Notes: generated by a model from the letters alone, not told the origin. A stretch of DNA of 57,809 nucleotides from GCA-2724215 sp015660315 (GCA_029941315.1 JAPYQE010000009.1:1-57809), one strand, 5' to 3'; shown: positions 8,063 through 17,394, counted from the first letter of the stretch. Translations and numbers: made by a program.

Positions 8063-10780
8063 TTATTTGAGGAAGAGCAACTTATTGAGTTGCACGATCG
8101 GCCCGATGGTCAACTGATAATAGTAGATGCCGCTGGCCACTCGTTCACCCTGTTGGTTGCGCCCGTCCCATTGTGTGGAATAAAAACCCGGGGCGGCCAA
8201 TTCATCGACAAGCCGCCGGACTAACCCTCCAGTGATCGTGCGAACCTCCACCGTGACTTGGGTAAGCCCGGCGACGATCGGATCGTTGATCCCAATTTGA
8301 TAATCGATCAGCGTCGTACCATTAAACGGATTGGGATAATTCTGCTTCAGGGCGAAAGCCAAGGGCACGCGCGGATCGAAATTGAGAAAGGGGCGCCAGT
8401 GCACATCACCACTGACCCGGGCTTCGATCCAGTTGGCGTCTGGCTGGCCCCACCAGTTGTTGGTCGCTGTTAAGGGGCGGCTGGCTCCGCTTTCGAGCAG
8501 ACGCTCCGTGTTCTGCACAACATTCAAATCCAACCGCGCCGGTACCGCGACCCCTTCGACCTGCAAGGCCAGTTCATTGTGGTTGAACTGATTACCGGTG
8601 ATCCGCGGACGGGCGCTGATCGATAGAATGCCAACTTGGTGATTATTTAGGATATTCTCGGCGATAATGACTTCGCGCGTCTCGACACAGCGAATCCCGA
8701 CACCGCCGCTAAAAGCATTATTGGTCACCCTGCCGCTGACCTCGCGTCCCAAGAATAGATTAGCACCGTCAACAACGGCGAGGCCATTGTCGCTGAAACG
8801 GCTATCGACGAGTTCGAGAAAGCCGCCCTGGCGCAAAAAACCGGCGGCCCCATTCGAACGCGAATCAACTAAGCGGGCCCGTGTCAAACCCGGCCCCGCC
8901 ACCATAATCCCGATGCCCCCCGACTCCTCTACCAAAACCCCGTTGAGCTCTATCTCCTCTACAACCTCTGCTAGGTGAATTCCGTCTTCGCCAGCCCTGA
9001 AGACCTCCACTTCCTCTAGGGTAAGAGCGCGATTTATTTTCTCCGCGAATAGACCATAGCGAGCATGCTCGATACGGGTGCGGCGCAAAAAGGCCGAGCC
9101 CGGCTGGCCCAACCTGATACCTTGCCAATCCCCAGGCTGCGGATCGGCAGCTAGCGAGCGAAAAACCGTCTGCTCTCGTCCCGAAACATTGGTAGTCAAT
9201 GTGCCATACACAACAAGCTCGACCCGATCCTGATCGTCTCCAACCCGCAACGCATCCGGACCCACAAGTATCTCGGTGCCAGCGAGAATATTGAGATGGC
9301 TGCCGGGCAAGACCGTTATGTCACCGACCAACTCGATACGATCACTCCAAACCTGGTCGGTGTCTATTGGCCCGGCGCGGCGCGGGTCGCGCAGCTTGAG
9401 ATCGGCCACCATACGCTCGCCCTGACCCCGGATATTGCTAACGCTGATACCCGGCGAGGAAGCCGGGTTGGACGCGGCCCAGAAATCGGTAAAGCGCTCG
9501 CCATCGAAGATATCGGTCGCGTCGCCCAGATTACCGCCGAAGGCGATGCGGTAATCCTCGTCATGGGCCCAGTAGTCGAGATTGTCGCGCCCCGAGAAAG
9601 GACTCGGTTCACTGCCCAATGGAAAACCGGCATCGGCATAGAGACCATCGGCACAGACCAGATCGAGCAGCTTGGCTGACTCCAGGTCATTGCTGCCGCG
9701 CACGGTATTCACGTGCCAAATCAAGAGCCCTTCCGCGGGCAGATTGCGTTCGTAGTAGCTGGTCTGCCGACTGCGAAACTCGACGAGGAAAAAGCCCAAG
9801 CCATCGGGCTCGGGCAACATATAGACGGTGCCACCGGCATTGACATCCTCGAAAACTGCGTCGTCGACGTCTTCACTCAAAATTTCCAGTTGACCATTGG
9901 CGACACCGAGCCAACCCAACTGCCCCAGGCTCCAAACGCTGAACGGATTGGGACCGCCCGCGTCATCCCAACCGCGGTTGCCATGCCCCATCAACCCCCA
10001 ATAGCCGATACCGCCCGAATCGTCGACTGGACCGAGTTCCGGATCGGCATCATAATCGAGATCATAGAGATCCGGCAAGAGCAAAAAATGCCCGAACTCG
10101 TGTGCCATACTGCCCACCGCCTCGACCAGGGACCGTCCACGCTGTATCGTGCCGCCGACTCCACCGCTGCCGCTGTCGGCGCGCACCCGAATCCAACCGC
10201 CGCGCCTGGCCGGATCCTTGCTGATGAAATCGCCACCTAGGCCCAGTTGCGCAACACCGGTCGCCGCATCGATGATAAAACCCTGCGGAGCCGATCGGGT
10301 AACGACAAAGATGAAGTCGACATAACCGTCGTCATCGCCCGAATTAGGCGCGCCGTCGGGCCCGTCGTTATCGTAGAGGCCCAAATCGACGTCGTCGTCA
10401 ACCGCCTCCAGCACCTCACCGACAAAATCACCGAAGTTACCGCTAGGGGCGACATAGACCGCGGACTCGCTACGAGCCGCATACCAACGCGGCAAAACCT
10501 CGCCCGTAAGCTCAAACTGCCCGCGCGACATCTCACGATAAAAATGGGTCAGGCTGCCCGGCTGCTCGGCAGCGAAGATGCCCGTGGAGAAAGCCGGCAC
10601 TTCCTCACCCAGGTCACTTTCGTCGGCGAAACGAGCGAAGAGGGTTAGGGCATGTATCTGCCCGATGCGGCTGGAGCCGTTCTGCAGAATATCGGCACCG
10701 GCACTGGCCACCCCGAGCATGAGCAATACGACGATGACAATGGACTTTATTGGGGATGCTGCGATTTGCATTTGCGTCAT
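8063..10780 (-). CDS. Secreted M6 family metalloprotease with beta-helix region and FlgD-like sorting domain
   Basis: Predicted extracellular zinc protease of the immune-inhibitor-A type. Residues 1-28 are a signal peptide. The M6 catalytic domain carries HEFGH at about 227-231, followed by the PDLYD loop. It also has the family's DNDGPDG-PNSGDDDGYVD segment at about 137-155, likely calcium-binding. Residues about 480-800 contain right-handed parallel beta-helix-like repeats (LTRARLVDSRSNGAAG, LVDSRFSDNGLAVV, and so on). The last about 100 residues form a FlgD-like Ig domain with LKQNYPNPFNGTT and the terminal strand IYYYQLTIG, the arrangement used as an outer-surface sorting signal in FCB bacteria. 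A paralogue is at 21787-25134. It is transcribed alone, bounded by terminators on both sides. Confidence 0.9.
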   Translation of the reverse strand: MTQMQIAASPIKSIVIVVLLMLGVASAGADILQNGSSRIGQIHALTLFARFADESDLGEEVPAFSTGIFAAEQPGSLTHFYREMSRGQFELTGEVLPRWYAARSESAVYVAPSGNFGDFVGEVLEAVDDDVDLGLYDNDGPDGAPNSGDDDGYVDFIFVVTRSAPQGFIIDAATGVAQLGLGGDFISKDPARRGGWIRVRADSGSGGVGGTIQRGRSLVEAVGSMAHEFGHFLLLPDLYDLDYDADPELGPVDDSGGIGYWGLMGHGNRGWDDAGGPNPFSVWSLGQLGWLGVANGQLEILSEDVDDAVFEDVNAGGTVYMLPEPDGLGFFLVEFRSRQTSYYERNLPAEGLLIWHVNTVRGSNDLESAKLLDLVCADGLYADAGFPLGSEPSPFSGRDNLDYWAHDEDYRIAFGGNLGDATDIFDGERFTDFWAASNPASSPGISVSNIRGQGERMVADLKLRDPRRAGPIDTDQVWSDRIELVGDITVLPGSHLNILAGTEILVGPDALRVGDDQDRVELVVYGTLTTNVSGREQTVFRSLAADPQPGDWQGIRLGQPGSAFLRRTRIEHARYGLFAEKINRALTLEEVEVFRAGEDGIHLAEVVEEIELNGVLVEESGGIGIMVAGPGLTRARLVDSRSNGAAGFLRQGGFLELVDSRFSDNGLAVVDGANLFLGREVSGRVTNNAFSGGVGIRCVETREVIIAENILNNHQVGILSISARPRITGNQFNHNELALQVEGVAVPARLDLNVVQNTERLLESGASRPLTATNNWWGQPDANWIEARVSGDVHWRPFLNFDPRVPLAFALKQNYPNPFNGTTLIDYQIGINDPIVAGLTQVTVEVRTITGGLVRRLVDELAAPGFYSTQWDGRNQQGERVASGIYYYQLTIGPIVQLNKLLFLK

Positions 10781-10802
10781 AGTCTTATAAAGACGCCTAG
10801 AT

Positions 10803-10832
10803 AAAAAAAAAGCTCCCCAGCACCAGGGGAAC
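10803..10832 (-). terminator. Terminator of the GAF/HD-GYP gene
   Basis: On the - strand, stem GTTCCCC / GGGGAGC with a seven-base loop is followed by nine T residues. It lies 24 bases past the stop codon at 10856 and just upstream of the M6 protease start. Confidence 0.88.
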
Positions 10833-10855
10833 TAGGCGCAATAAGCGCGGCTCCA

Positions 10856-12403
10856 TCAATGCTTCTTACGCTCGTGGGCCATCTCGGCTTTGATTGTATC
10901 GAGCTTAGCGAAGAGATCTTCGCGCTTGAACATCTCGTGTACCTCTTGGTCAATATGGTTGGAGTCGACCATATCCTGTAGGATGCCCAGAACCGATTCC
11001 CGCGACAAGGGCTTAGAGCGATAGGGCCGATCATCGGCCGTCAGCGACTCGAAGATGTCGACAAGGGCCAGGATTCTGGCCTGCAAAGAGATCTGTTCGC
11101 CCCGCAAACCTTGCGGATAGCCGGTTCCATCGAGTTTCTCATGGTGGGCACCGGCGATGGTCGGCACCTGTTTCAGCTTGCGGGTAAAGGGGATCTGTTC
11201 GAGCATCTTGATACTCATCGCCGCGTGGTCGTTGATCTTCTGCCTTTCGGCATCGGTGAGGCTGCCCTTGCGAATCGACAGGTTTTCCAGTTCTTCGTCC
11301 TTTATATAGGACTGCCGCTCCCCGTTCTGCACGAAAGTTTTGGCCGCAATTTCTTTGAGCCGCGCCAAGTCCTTGTCGGCCATAAACTCGCCGGGCATAT
11401 TCACGCGGGCAATAAAGTCGAAGTCCCCGTCAATCTCTTGCATAAGGCGCTGGCCCTCGTCCGCGTTGAGCACCCCGCGAGCAACCTGCAATTCGAGTTC
11501 CTTGCGGGCCAGCGCGAAACGCAGCCGCAACAGTTCGACACGATCAAAGATCGTCGTCAGCTTGGTCGGCTTGTCGACAACCCATTCGGGCGTGGTAATC
11601 TTGCCGATATCGTGCATCCAGGCCGCCATCCTGAGCTCTTCGAGTTCCTCTTCGCTGAACGCGATGTCGGCGAAATAGCCCGTCGAACTCGCGTTAATCG
11701 CATTGGCCATGACCATCGTCAACTCGGCCACTCTGCGAATATGACCTCCCGTATAGGGGGACCGTTCGTCAATCGCGGTCGCCATCACCTGTACGAACGA
11801 CTCAAAGAGCGCCTCGGTGTCGGCGATCAACCGCACATTGTTGATCGCCACGGCCGCCTGCGAGGCCAACGACTCGATCAACGCCACATCCGCGGCGGAA
11901 AAAGCCACGGCTTCACCCGCCTCGGATGGGAGCGCGTTGAGCAACTGCAATACGCCAATCACCTGGTCCTCGTGGTCGCGCATTGGCACCACCAGCATCG
12001 AACGGGTGTGATAGCCCGTCATCCGGTCGTAGTTGCGCGGCCCCTCGAACTGCCGGCCATCCTCGGCGTAGACATCGGCGATATTTAGGGTTTCGCCCGT
12101 AACCGCCACATAACCCGAAACGCTTTCCCTGTTGAGTGCGACCGGGGGGATATCGGCTTTGCCGTGGCTACCACCGACAAAGATCTGCAACTTGTCGTTT
12201 TGTATTATTTCGAAGGTCAAATGCTCGCTCTTGACCAGATAGAGGGTACCGGCCTCGGCGCGGGTAAAACGGCGCGCCTCCTGCAAGATCCGTTCAAGCA
12301 GTGCATTGAGATTATGTTGTACGGAAGATAACGCCACGCCGATCCCATTGAGACGGCGCAATAGGTCTTCTAAATCGTAATGAATTTGGGCATCTGAGGG
12401 CAT
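10856..12403 (-). CDS. GAF domain / HD-GYP phosphohydrolase (putative cyclic-di-GMP phosphodiesterase)
   Basis: Soluble signalling protein. Residues about 15-185 form a GAF sensor domain (RFTRAEAGTLYLV, RSMLVVPMRDHEDQVIGVLQLLNA). Residues about 205-500 form an HD-type phosphohydrolase domain with the metal-binding HD in WMHDIGKI and the HD-GYP signature HHEKLDGTGYP near 422-432. Most characterised HD-GYP proteins hydrolyse cyclic-di-GMP. About 110 residues of extra helical sequence separate the first HD from HHEKLDGTGYP, which is longer than minimal HD-GYP domains and occurs in GAF-HD family members. No membrane segment or receiver domain is present, so the input is probably a cytoplasmic ligand bound by GAF. 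It is followed by a strong terminator. Confidence 0.88.
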   Translation of the reverse strand: MPSDAQIHYDLEDLLRRLNGIGVALSSVQHNLNALLERILQEARRFTRAEAGTLYLVKSEHLTFEIIQNDKLQIFVGGSHGKADIPPVALNRESVSGYVAVTGETLNIADVYAEDGRQFEGPRNYDRMTGYHTRSMLVVPMRDHEDQVIGVLQLLNALPSEAGEAVAFSAADVALIESLASQAAVAINNVRLIADTEALFESFVQVMATAIDERSPYTGGHIRRVAELTMVMANAINASSTGYFADIAFSEEELEELRMAAWMHDIGKITTPEWVVDKPTKLTTIFDRVELLRLRFALARKELELQVARGVLNADEGQRLMQEIDGDFDFIARVNMPGEFMADKDLARLKEIAAKTFVQNGERQSYIKDEELENLSIRKGSLTDAERQKINDHAAMSIKMLEQIPFTRKLKQVPTIAGAHHEKLDGTGYPQGLRGEQISLQARILALVDIFESLTADDRPYRSKPLSRESVLGILQDMVDSNHIDQEVHEMFKREDLFAKLDTIKAEMAHERKKH

Positions 12404-12448
12404 GAAAAAACCTTCTACAGAGTGTATATCCTCAAATTATCCAAGCAA

Positions 12449-14005
12449 CTATCGCTTGTCAATGTCACCGCCGAGCCAATCCACTTGTAGACCACTATAG
12501 CGCCGCAGCCGTCGATCCCACTGCAAGCGATACCGCGCACTCACCGACCACCCCCCAACGGCGACCGAAACCAACGCATAAGCACGCCAACCCGAGCCAT
12601 ATAGTGGACGGATACTCACCGATCCGGGCAGATCGGCCTCGAACTCGTATACTCTCGTCGCATACGAGGCGGTCTGAAAACGGCTCAAGTGCAAAGCGAG
12701 CCAACGCGTCTTAAAGCGCGTGCTACCGAGCAATCCCCACTCCACCCGCCCGTCGACAAGCAAGTGCTGCGCTTCAGTCCGCCAACGCCAAGCCCTGTGA
12801 TCAATATCCAAGCGCCACTTGTGTTGCCTCTCCGCATCGAGGTGCCCGTCCCGCCAGCGCGGTCGCCACCGTCCCTGCCACTGCCCCCGCACCGACATCC
12901 GATCGCCCAATTGCCGTGCCCACTCCGCCCCCCAAGTTGCATAGGTCGCTGCGACAGGTACGAAATAGGACCGCTGAGGCCGACGATAGGCCTCAGCGTA
13001 CAAACGCCACCCACGGCCGGACAAAACGGCGACGCCACCCAGTTCATTTTGCATGCCCGACGCACCTGGTGCACCGCCAAAAAAACTGTGAAATCCCGGT
13101 GCATAATAGCGCGCAAGCAACCGCAGCCGCCGATCCAAGACCCGCATCCCCAAGGCCCCTACCCCACCCCAATGCCCAACTCCGTCCCCTACCACCTCCA
13201 ACGCCATCCGACTCCGCCCCCAGGCAAAACGCATATCTACGCCGACCAAGCGCTGCCTCGCACCGACAAAACCCCAAGGTGTCCGCCCAGCCCGTCGCAA
13301 ATCGAGCGGATAAGAAAAACTCAACCCGAGCGCCGTCACCCCCCACTGCCAATGCTCACCGCGCCACCGCAACCGACCGCCACCAGCCTCGACGGACAAT
13401 AGATCCTGCCCCGCGACCTCCGTCGTCGTCACGTGGTACCCACCCGTCGGCAACGAAGTCACGTGCCCATCCTCATTTATTCGCCCATCTCGCATCGCCT
13501 TTCCGGCGAACAACACACCTTGCCAATTCTCCCAACCAGATCGCAATACCACTCCCCTCAATGCCTCATTTTCCCCACTCGACCGATACCCCAACCTCGC
13601 GCCATCATCCGCCGAGACCGAAGCTGTCATCCCACCGCGCCGCCCCCGCCCCATTATCACACCCGCGGCAAAATTCGGCCGCAAATCCCCGACAACAAGC
13701 TCTCCCCTTTTTCCATTTACCTGATAATAAAATGAACTAAAATCGCGCCAATTCGTCTCCCCCGGATCCCGCTCGGCCAAAGCGAACAACAACTGCCCTT
13801 CTCGCGGTTTCCATTCTACCCGCTGATACAACTGCAAGCGTCCCCACTCCCCCTCAGCTCCCTTAACCCTCAACCGCATTGCCACCTCCCCCAACCCTTT
13901 CCCATCATCCAATCGCCGCTCCAGATACTCTACATCCTCTCCATCCACAAATTGTTCTTCCCCCACTACTGGGGTTACTAAAATAATCACCCAAAGCCGC
14001 CACAT
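12449..14005 (-). CDS. Putative outer-membrane beta-barrel protein, function unknown
   Basis: The start was chosen at the ATG preceded by AAAGGAGG eight bases upstream; an in-frame ATG at 14059 would add 18 residues and hide the signal peptide. The protein then starts MWRLWVIILVTPVVGEE, a short signal peptide. The remaining about 500 residues have the alternating polar/aromatic pattern of an outer-membrane barrel: many short strands rich in W, Y, R and G (WRGEHWQWGVTALGLSFSYP, RLRLLARYYAPGFHSFFGG, WSVSARYRLQWDRRLRRY). The segment FSSFYYQVNGKRGELVVGDLRPNFAAG recalls barrel proteins that follow a helix-hairpin-helix lead domain in related phyla. No plug or TonB box is seen. Its strand is strongly G-rich compared with its neighbours, reflecting Gly/Arg/Trp-rich content. 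Confidence 0.68.
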   Translation of the reverse strand: MWRLWVIILVTPVVGEEQFVDGEDVEYLERRLDDGKGLGEVAMRLRVKGAEGEWGRLQLYQRVEWKPREGQLLFALAERDPGETNWRDFSSFYYQVNGKRGELVVGDLRPNFAAGVIMGRGRRGGMTASVSADDGARLGYRSSGENEALRGVVLRSGWENWQGVLFAGKAMRDGRINEDGHVTSLPTGGYHVTTTEVAGQDLLSVEAGGGRLRWRGEHWQWGVTALGLSFSYPLDLRRAGRTPWGFVGARQRLVGVDMRFAWGRSRMALEVVGDGVGHWGGVGALGMRVLDRRLRLLARYYAPGFHSFFGGAPGASGMQNELGGVAVLSGRGWRLYAEAYRRPQRSYFVPVAATYATWGAEWARQLGDRMSVRGQWQGRWRPRWRDGHLDAERQHKWRLDIDHRAWRWRTEAQHLLVDGRVEWGLLGSTRFKTRWLALHLSRFQTASYATRVYEFEADLPGSVSIRPLYGSGWRAYALVSVAVGGWSVSARYRLQWDRRLRRYSGLQVDWLGGDIDKR

Positions 14006-14335
14006 AGTCCGTCCTCCTTTTACCCGGACTATTGCAACCACTGTGCCAATATTCTCCATCTCCTTTTTTTAAGTGGTAATCACCCTTTAAACTGCAACAA
14101 TAGCGGCATCAGAATTGACCCATGAGCCGCTTTGCAGTGCCTGGTTTTGCAGGACAGACGTCGGGCGAGAATGAACGAAGAGGCCAATCTCAACACCGCC
14201 AGCGATGATAACACAGCATATTCCACTGTATCCTTCCCCCACAGCCCTGTCCCTTTTGCGCTACACTCCCCCCTCCAGTATCTTACCCCCACTATTTTCC
14301 ATCTCGACCCAATCGCCATCAAGGAGTAGCCAACA
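14006..14335. other. Divergent intergenic region between the barrel gene and the sugar isomerase
   Basis: About 330 bases holding the divergent promoters (not resolved by eye), the RBS AAAGGAGG of the barrel gene on the - strand, AAGGAG for the isomerase on the + strand, and copy A of the repeated GAGAATGARYGAAG element at about 14129-14183. Confidence 0.5.
14129..14183 (+). repeat. Intergenic element, divergent copy A
   Basis: Shares with copies at 20.1 and 37.0 kb the order AGGAC loop, then a G-rich strand, then GAGAATGAACGAAGAGG. A lower stem GCCTGG / TCGGGC (with wobble pairs) can form around the AGGAC, and a smaller CCTG / CAGG hairpin competes with it. The upper stem is not clearly conserved here and I cannot find an outer closing stem, so this is a degenerate or partial copy. 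It lies about 150 bases upstream of the sugar isomerase gene in the same orientation. Confidence 0.45.
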
Positions 14336-15154
14336 ATGAAATTCGCCACCTGCAACGAATACTTCGAAAATTGGGCGATCGAAGACGTCTTCAACTATGC
14401 CGCCGACCTCGGCTACGACGGCGTCGAGATCGCCCCCTTCGCCCTGGCCCCCAGTGTCGAAGATATCTCCGCCGCACGCCGCGACCAAATCCGCGCCGCC
14501 GCCGAAAAGGCCGGTGTCGAAATCGTCGGGCTGCACTGGCTATTGGCCAGCCCCGAAGGCCTCTATATCACCCATCCCGACCCCGAGATCTACCAACGCA
14601 CCTGCGCTTACTTCAAGGCCTTAGTGCAATTTTGCGGCGACCTCGGTGGCGAAGTGATGATCATCGGCTCGCCCATGCAGCGCAACGTGCAAGAAGGTTG
14701 GGACTACCAGGAATGCTGGGAGCGCATGCGCGCAGCGTTTGAGGGCGGTTTGCAATTGGCCGAGCAATACGGCGTTTACCTGTGCATGGAATCTCTGAGC
14801 AAGGAACAGACCAATATTGTCTCCACCTGCGCAGAAGCGCGCGAAATGGTCGCGCAGATCAACCACTCCAACTTCCAAACGATGGTCGACGTGTGCTCTG
14901 GCTCCAGCGAGGAGGTCCCCGTCACCCAACTCCTGCGCGATTCGGGCGAGCACCTCTACCACGTGCACGTCAACGACGCCAACAAACGCGGCCCGGGTTT
15001 CGGCCAAACCGATTTTGTCAGCGTAATGCGCACCCTCAACGAGCTAAATTACCAGCGCTATGTGTCGGTGGAGGTCTTCGACTTTGCCCCGGACCCGCGC
15101 AGCATCGCGGCCGGTAGCCTGCACTACCTGAAGGGCATCGCGGCAGCGCTCTAA
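14336..15154 (+). CDS. Sugar phosphate isomerase/epimerase (xylose-isomerase-like TIM barrel)
   Basis: Member of the AP-endonuclease-2-like TIM-barrel family that includes hydroxypyruvate isomerase and D-tagatose/L-ribulose 3-epimerases. The 272-residue length is typical. Metal-binding residues expected for the fold are visible: a Glu in LCMESLS (about 150), the Asp in TMVDVCSG, the His pair in LYHVHVND, and the C-terminal Glu in VSVEVFDF. The start has RBS AAGGAG. It probably interconverts keto sugars or inositol-type intermediates. The family assignment is firm, the substrate is not. It converges with the 15159-15545 gene with only a four-base gap. Confidence 0.88.
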   Translation: MKFATCNEYFENWAIEDVFNYAADLGYDGVEIAPFALAPSVEDISAARRDQIRAAAEKAGVEIVGLHWLLASPEGLYITHPDPEIYQRTCAYFKALVQFCGDLGGEVMIIGSPMQRNVQEGWDYQECWERMRAAFEGGLQLAEQYGVYLCMESLSKEQTNIVSTCAEAREMVAQINHSNFQTMVDVCSGSSEEVPVTQLLRDSGEHLYHVHVNDANKRGPGFGQTDFVSVMRTLNELNYQRYVSVEVFDFAPDPRSIAAGSLHYLKGIAAAL

Positions 15155-15158
15155 AAAA

Positions 15159-15545
15159 TTAGTTCGGGGAGATAGGGTCTTCGGGATCGTGCCCGTCTTC
15201 TTCGGGGGAAGGTTCGGCATTTTTCTGCTCGGCGCGGTGGATGATGTCCCACACCTGCTCGTTGAGCTTGCGCTTGGCCTCTTCGGCTTTGGCCCGCTCT
15301 TGACCCAACATCGTCGCCAGCAATTGCGCCAGTCGTTCGGGATCGCGCTCGCCGATTTTCTTCATCTGTTTGATTTCAGAGATAGAACGCTGCAACGCCG
15401 TCAGCGCCTTGGCCCTGACGGCGGTTTTTTTCTCCACCTTATCGTTTTTCTTCGCCTTTTCATCGCCGAAGAGCCGGGTCAGCAAAGATTTCTTGGTGGC
15501 CTTCTTCTTTTTTTTGCCCGCCGGTTTTTTCTTTTTGTCGCTCAT
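15159..15545 (-). CDS. Lys-rich cytoplasmic protein of unknown function
   Basis: 128 residues. The first about 45 are extremely Lys-rich (KKKKPAGKKKKKATKK) and likely disordered. Residues about 45-110 are predicted helical (ALTALQRSISEIKQMKKIGERD, RLAQLLATMLGQERAKAEEAKRKL), and the C-terminus is acidic (EEDGHDPEDPIS). This suggests a nucleic-acid- or polyanion-binding tail on a helical core. It overlaps the stop of the upstream cNMP-binding gene by four bases (ATGA), so the two are translationally coupled and may act together. No family is recognised. Confidence 0.65.
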   Translation of the reverse strand: MSDKKKKPAGKKKKKATKKSLLTRLFGDEKAKKNDKVEKKTAVRAKALTALQRSISEIKQMKKIGERDPERLAQLLATMLGQERAKAEEAKRKLNEQVWDIIHRAEQKNAEPSPEEDGHDPEDPISPN

Positions 15546-16111
15546 GATGCCATCGGATCGATTCCCACTTCCTGCTCGCCGTCTTGGCTGAAGGGAAAAC
15601 CCGCAGCTTGCAGCCGCCCGTAGTCCTTGCTCAGAGTGTGGTTCATCTCTTCGGCCAATCGCAGAAGAATCTTACAGCCCAAGGCGGGCTTGGTCACCAA
15701 AATATCCATCAGGTCCGGTTTAAAAAACCCGATCACTTGACTTATTTGCGCCGCAACTATCGAGGAACTCCGCGGAGTACTGTCCAATAGCGCGAATTCC
15801 CCCAACAACTCGGGCGGATGAAGCGTGCCCACCACCTCGTTCTCCCCATCCACCGTACGCCGCACGATATTTACCGCCCCCGTGCGAATCAGATAGAGCC
15901 CCGACTGCTCCGCACCACGACGGATAATCATCTCGCCGGCCTTAAATGTCCGGATATGGACGATGCGACTGACCAAGTGCAATTCCTCCGGCGATAACAG
16001 GCCAAAAATCGGTATCCTGTCCAGCGCGTCCTCTAAAGATTCCTCGGCATCGCTTTCCTCGCGGAAGACATTGTGCCATTCAGGGTCGATCATATGTTCG
16101 GCATCGTTCAT
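15542..16111 (-). CDS. Single cyclic-nucleotide-binding-domain protein
   Basis: An in-frame extension to 16246 exists, but it would run over the start of the divergent Gfo/Idh gene. The ATG at 16111 has GCAGAGG upstream and begins MNDAEHMID, so I chose it. The 189-residue protein is mostly a cNMP-binding beta-roll: PIFGLLSPEELHLVS, FKAGEMIIRRGAEQSGLYLIRTGAVNIV, and the phosphate-binding cassette LLGEFALLDSTPRSSSIVA. That cassette has the Gly-Glu and Arg positions expected for ligand contact. There is no HTH, so it is not a Crp-type regulator but a stand-alone sensor or effector-binding subunit. Its translational coupling to the Lys-rich 128-residue gene suggests a functional pair. Confidence 0.82.
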   Translation of the reverse strand: MNDAEHMIDPEWHNVFREESDAEESLEDALDRIPIFGLLSPEELHLVSRIVHIRTFKAGEMIIRRGAEQSGLYLIRTGAVNIVRRTVDGENEVVGTLHPPELLGEFALLDSTPRSSSIVAAQISQVIGFFKPDLMDILVTKPALGCKILLRLAEEMNHTLSKDYGRLQAAGFPFSQDGEQEVGIDPMAS

Positions 16112-16163
16112 AGTTAAAACCTCTGCGCTAAGTGTACTAAGATCCCCCAACACGGGCAAACCC

Positions 16164-16192
16164 TTGACAGTATGACCCATTTTGCGAATTTT
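16164..16192 (+). promoter_or_regulatory. Possible sigma-70 promoter of the Gfo/Idh gene at 16240
   Basis: A consensus -35 TTGACA (16164-16169) is followed after 17 bases by AATTTT, a poor -10. The position (about 50 bases upstream of the start) is suitable, but the -10 mismatch keeps confidence low. Confidence 0.35.
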
Positions 16193-16239
16193 CAGGCAGC
16201 TATCCAGCCAATTCCCATCTATTTGGAGAAAATACCTCA

Positions 16240-17394
16240 ATGACAACCGTTTCTATCGCCGTCGTCGGATTAGGCCAGCGCGGTTTGCAACACCTCAACG
16301 CCCTATGGCAACTCGACGAGGCGCACATTGTCGCGCTTTGCGACCCCTTCGCCGACAATCTCGCGGAAAACAAGATTCAGCAGTTCGTCGAAGGCTTTAC
16401 CCTCAACGGCATTCGCACCTACCACACCTTCGCCGACCTGCTCACCGCCGGCGGCTTCGATGCAATATACTTCGCCATCCCCCCCTCGCTCCACCGCGGC
16501 GAATTACTGCAGGCCGCACAGGCGGGCATCCACCTCTTCGCCGAAAAACCCGTCAGTCTCTTTCTCGACGAAATGTTGAAAATGGAGCACACCATCCGCG
16601 AGGCCGGTATTATCTCGACGGTCGGATTCCAGCAGCGACACGACAATTGGCATATCGGGATCCGCAATTTTCTCGCCGACAAGCGACTGCTGATGATGAC
16701 CTACGTGGTCAACAGCACGCTCGAATCGCATTCCACCAAACACACGCACACCGAGACCGTCGGCGGGCCGCAAAACAGAGTTTGGACCGCCAACCGCGCC
16801 TGGTCCGGCTCCACCGTGGTCGAAGCCGGCATCCATCAGACCGACCTGATGCGCTTCTGGGCCGGCGACATCGCCTGGACCGAAGCGCGTTATATGCAAC
16901 GCGCCGCGGACGATATCGAAGATGGTGGCGACAACCCCGACGCCTATTCCGTCACCTACGGTTTCGAATCCGGCGCCATCGCCCATCTAATCATGAGCCG
17001 TCTGCGCAAAACTTTCTGGGGCGACAACTACCACGACATCATGTGGGATCGCGGCCATCTAAAAATCGACGGCGGCAACGGCCCGGTCGCCTATTATTAC
17101 GACGGCCCTTACCCACCGCCCGAAGGCAAGGTAGATCCCACCGCCCTCGGGCACGCCCTCGACTTCGGCCCGCGCAACAACACCACCTTAGAAATCGCCC
17201 GCGCCTTTGTCACCGCTGTCGGCGCAAAAAGCGAAGACCCCTTGCTCAACACCTTCACCTCCAGCCTGAACAGCCACGCGGCCGTACTCGGTGCCAATAT
17301 CTCCGACCAACTCGACGGCCAGCGCATAAACCTGAAAGACCTATTGTACAGCGACGATTACCATCAATTCAGGAAGAAACCGACAGCAGCGTAA
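16240..17394 (+). CDS. Gfo/Idh/MocA family oxidoreductase
   Basis: NAD(P)-dependent sugar or inositol-type dehydrogenase. The N-terminal Rossmann motif is VVGLGQRG at about 8-15, the acidic residue in CDPFAD ends strand 2, and the family catalytic Lys is in FAEKPVSL (about 108). The C-terminal alpha/beta domain holds VEAGIHQTDLMRFWAG with the expected His. RBS GGAG lies 9 bases before ATG. At 384 residues it is slightly longer than its two paralogues at 35876-36874 and 37098-38096 and only distantly similar to them. It stands alone, with the structured element D downstream. The substrate is unknown. Confidence 0.9.
   Translation: MTTVSIAVVGLGQRGLQHLNALWQLDEAHIVALCDPFADNLAENKIQQFVEGFTLNGIRTYHTFADLLTAGGFDAIYFAIPPSLHRGELLQAAQAGIHLFAEKPVSLFLDEMLKMEHTIREAGIISTVGFQQRHDNWHIGIRNFLADKRLLMMTYVVNSTLESHSTKHTHTETVGGPQNRVWTANRAWSGSTVVEAGIHQTDLMRFWAGDIAWTEARYMQRAADDIEDGGDNPDAYSVTYGFESGAIAHLIMSRLRKTFWGDNYHDIMWDRGHLKIDGGNGPVAYYYDGPYPPPEGKVDPTALGHALDFGPRNNTTLEIARAFVTAVGAKSEDPLLNTFTSSLNSHAAVLGANISDQLDGQRINLKDLLYSDDYHQFRKKPTAA

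Noticed and set aside
12689..13740. Long + strand frames opposite the beta-barrel gene
   Set aside because: Extremely Pro/Arg/His-rich shadow frames caused by the G-rich - strand gene.
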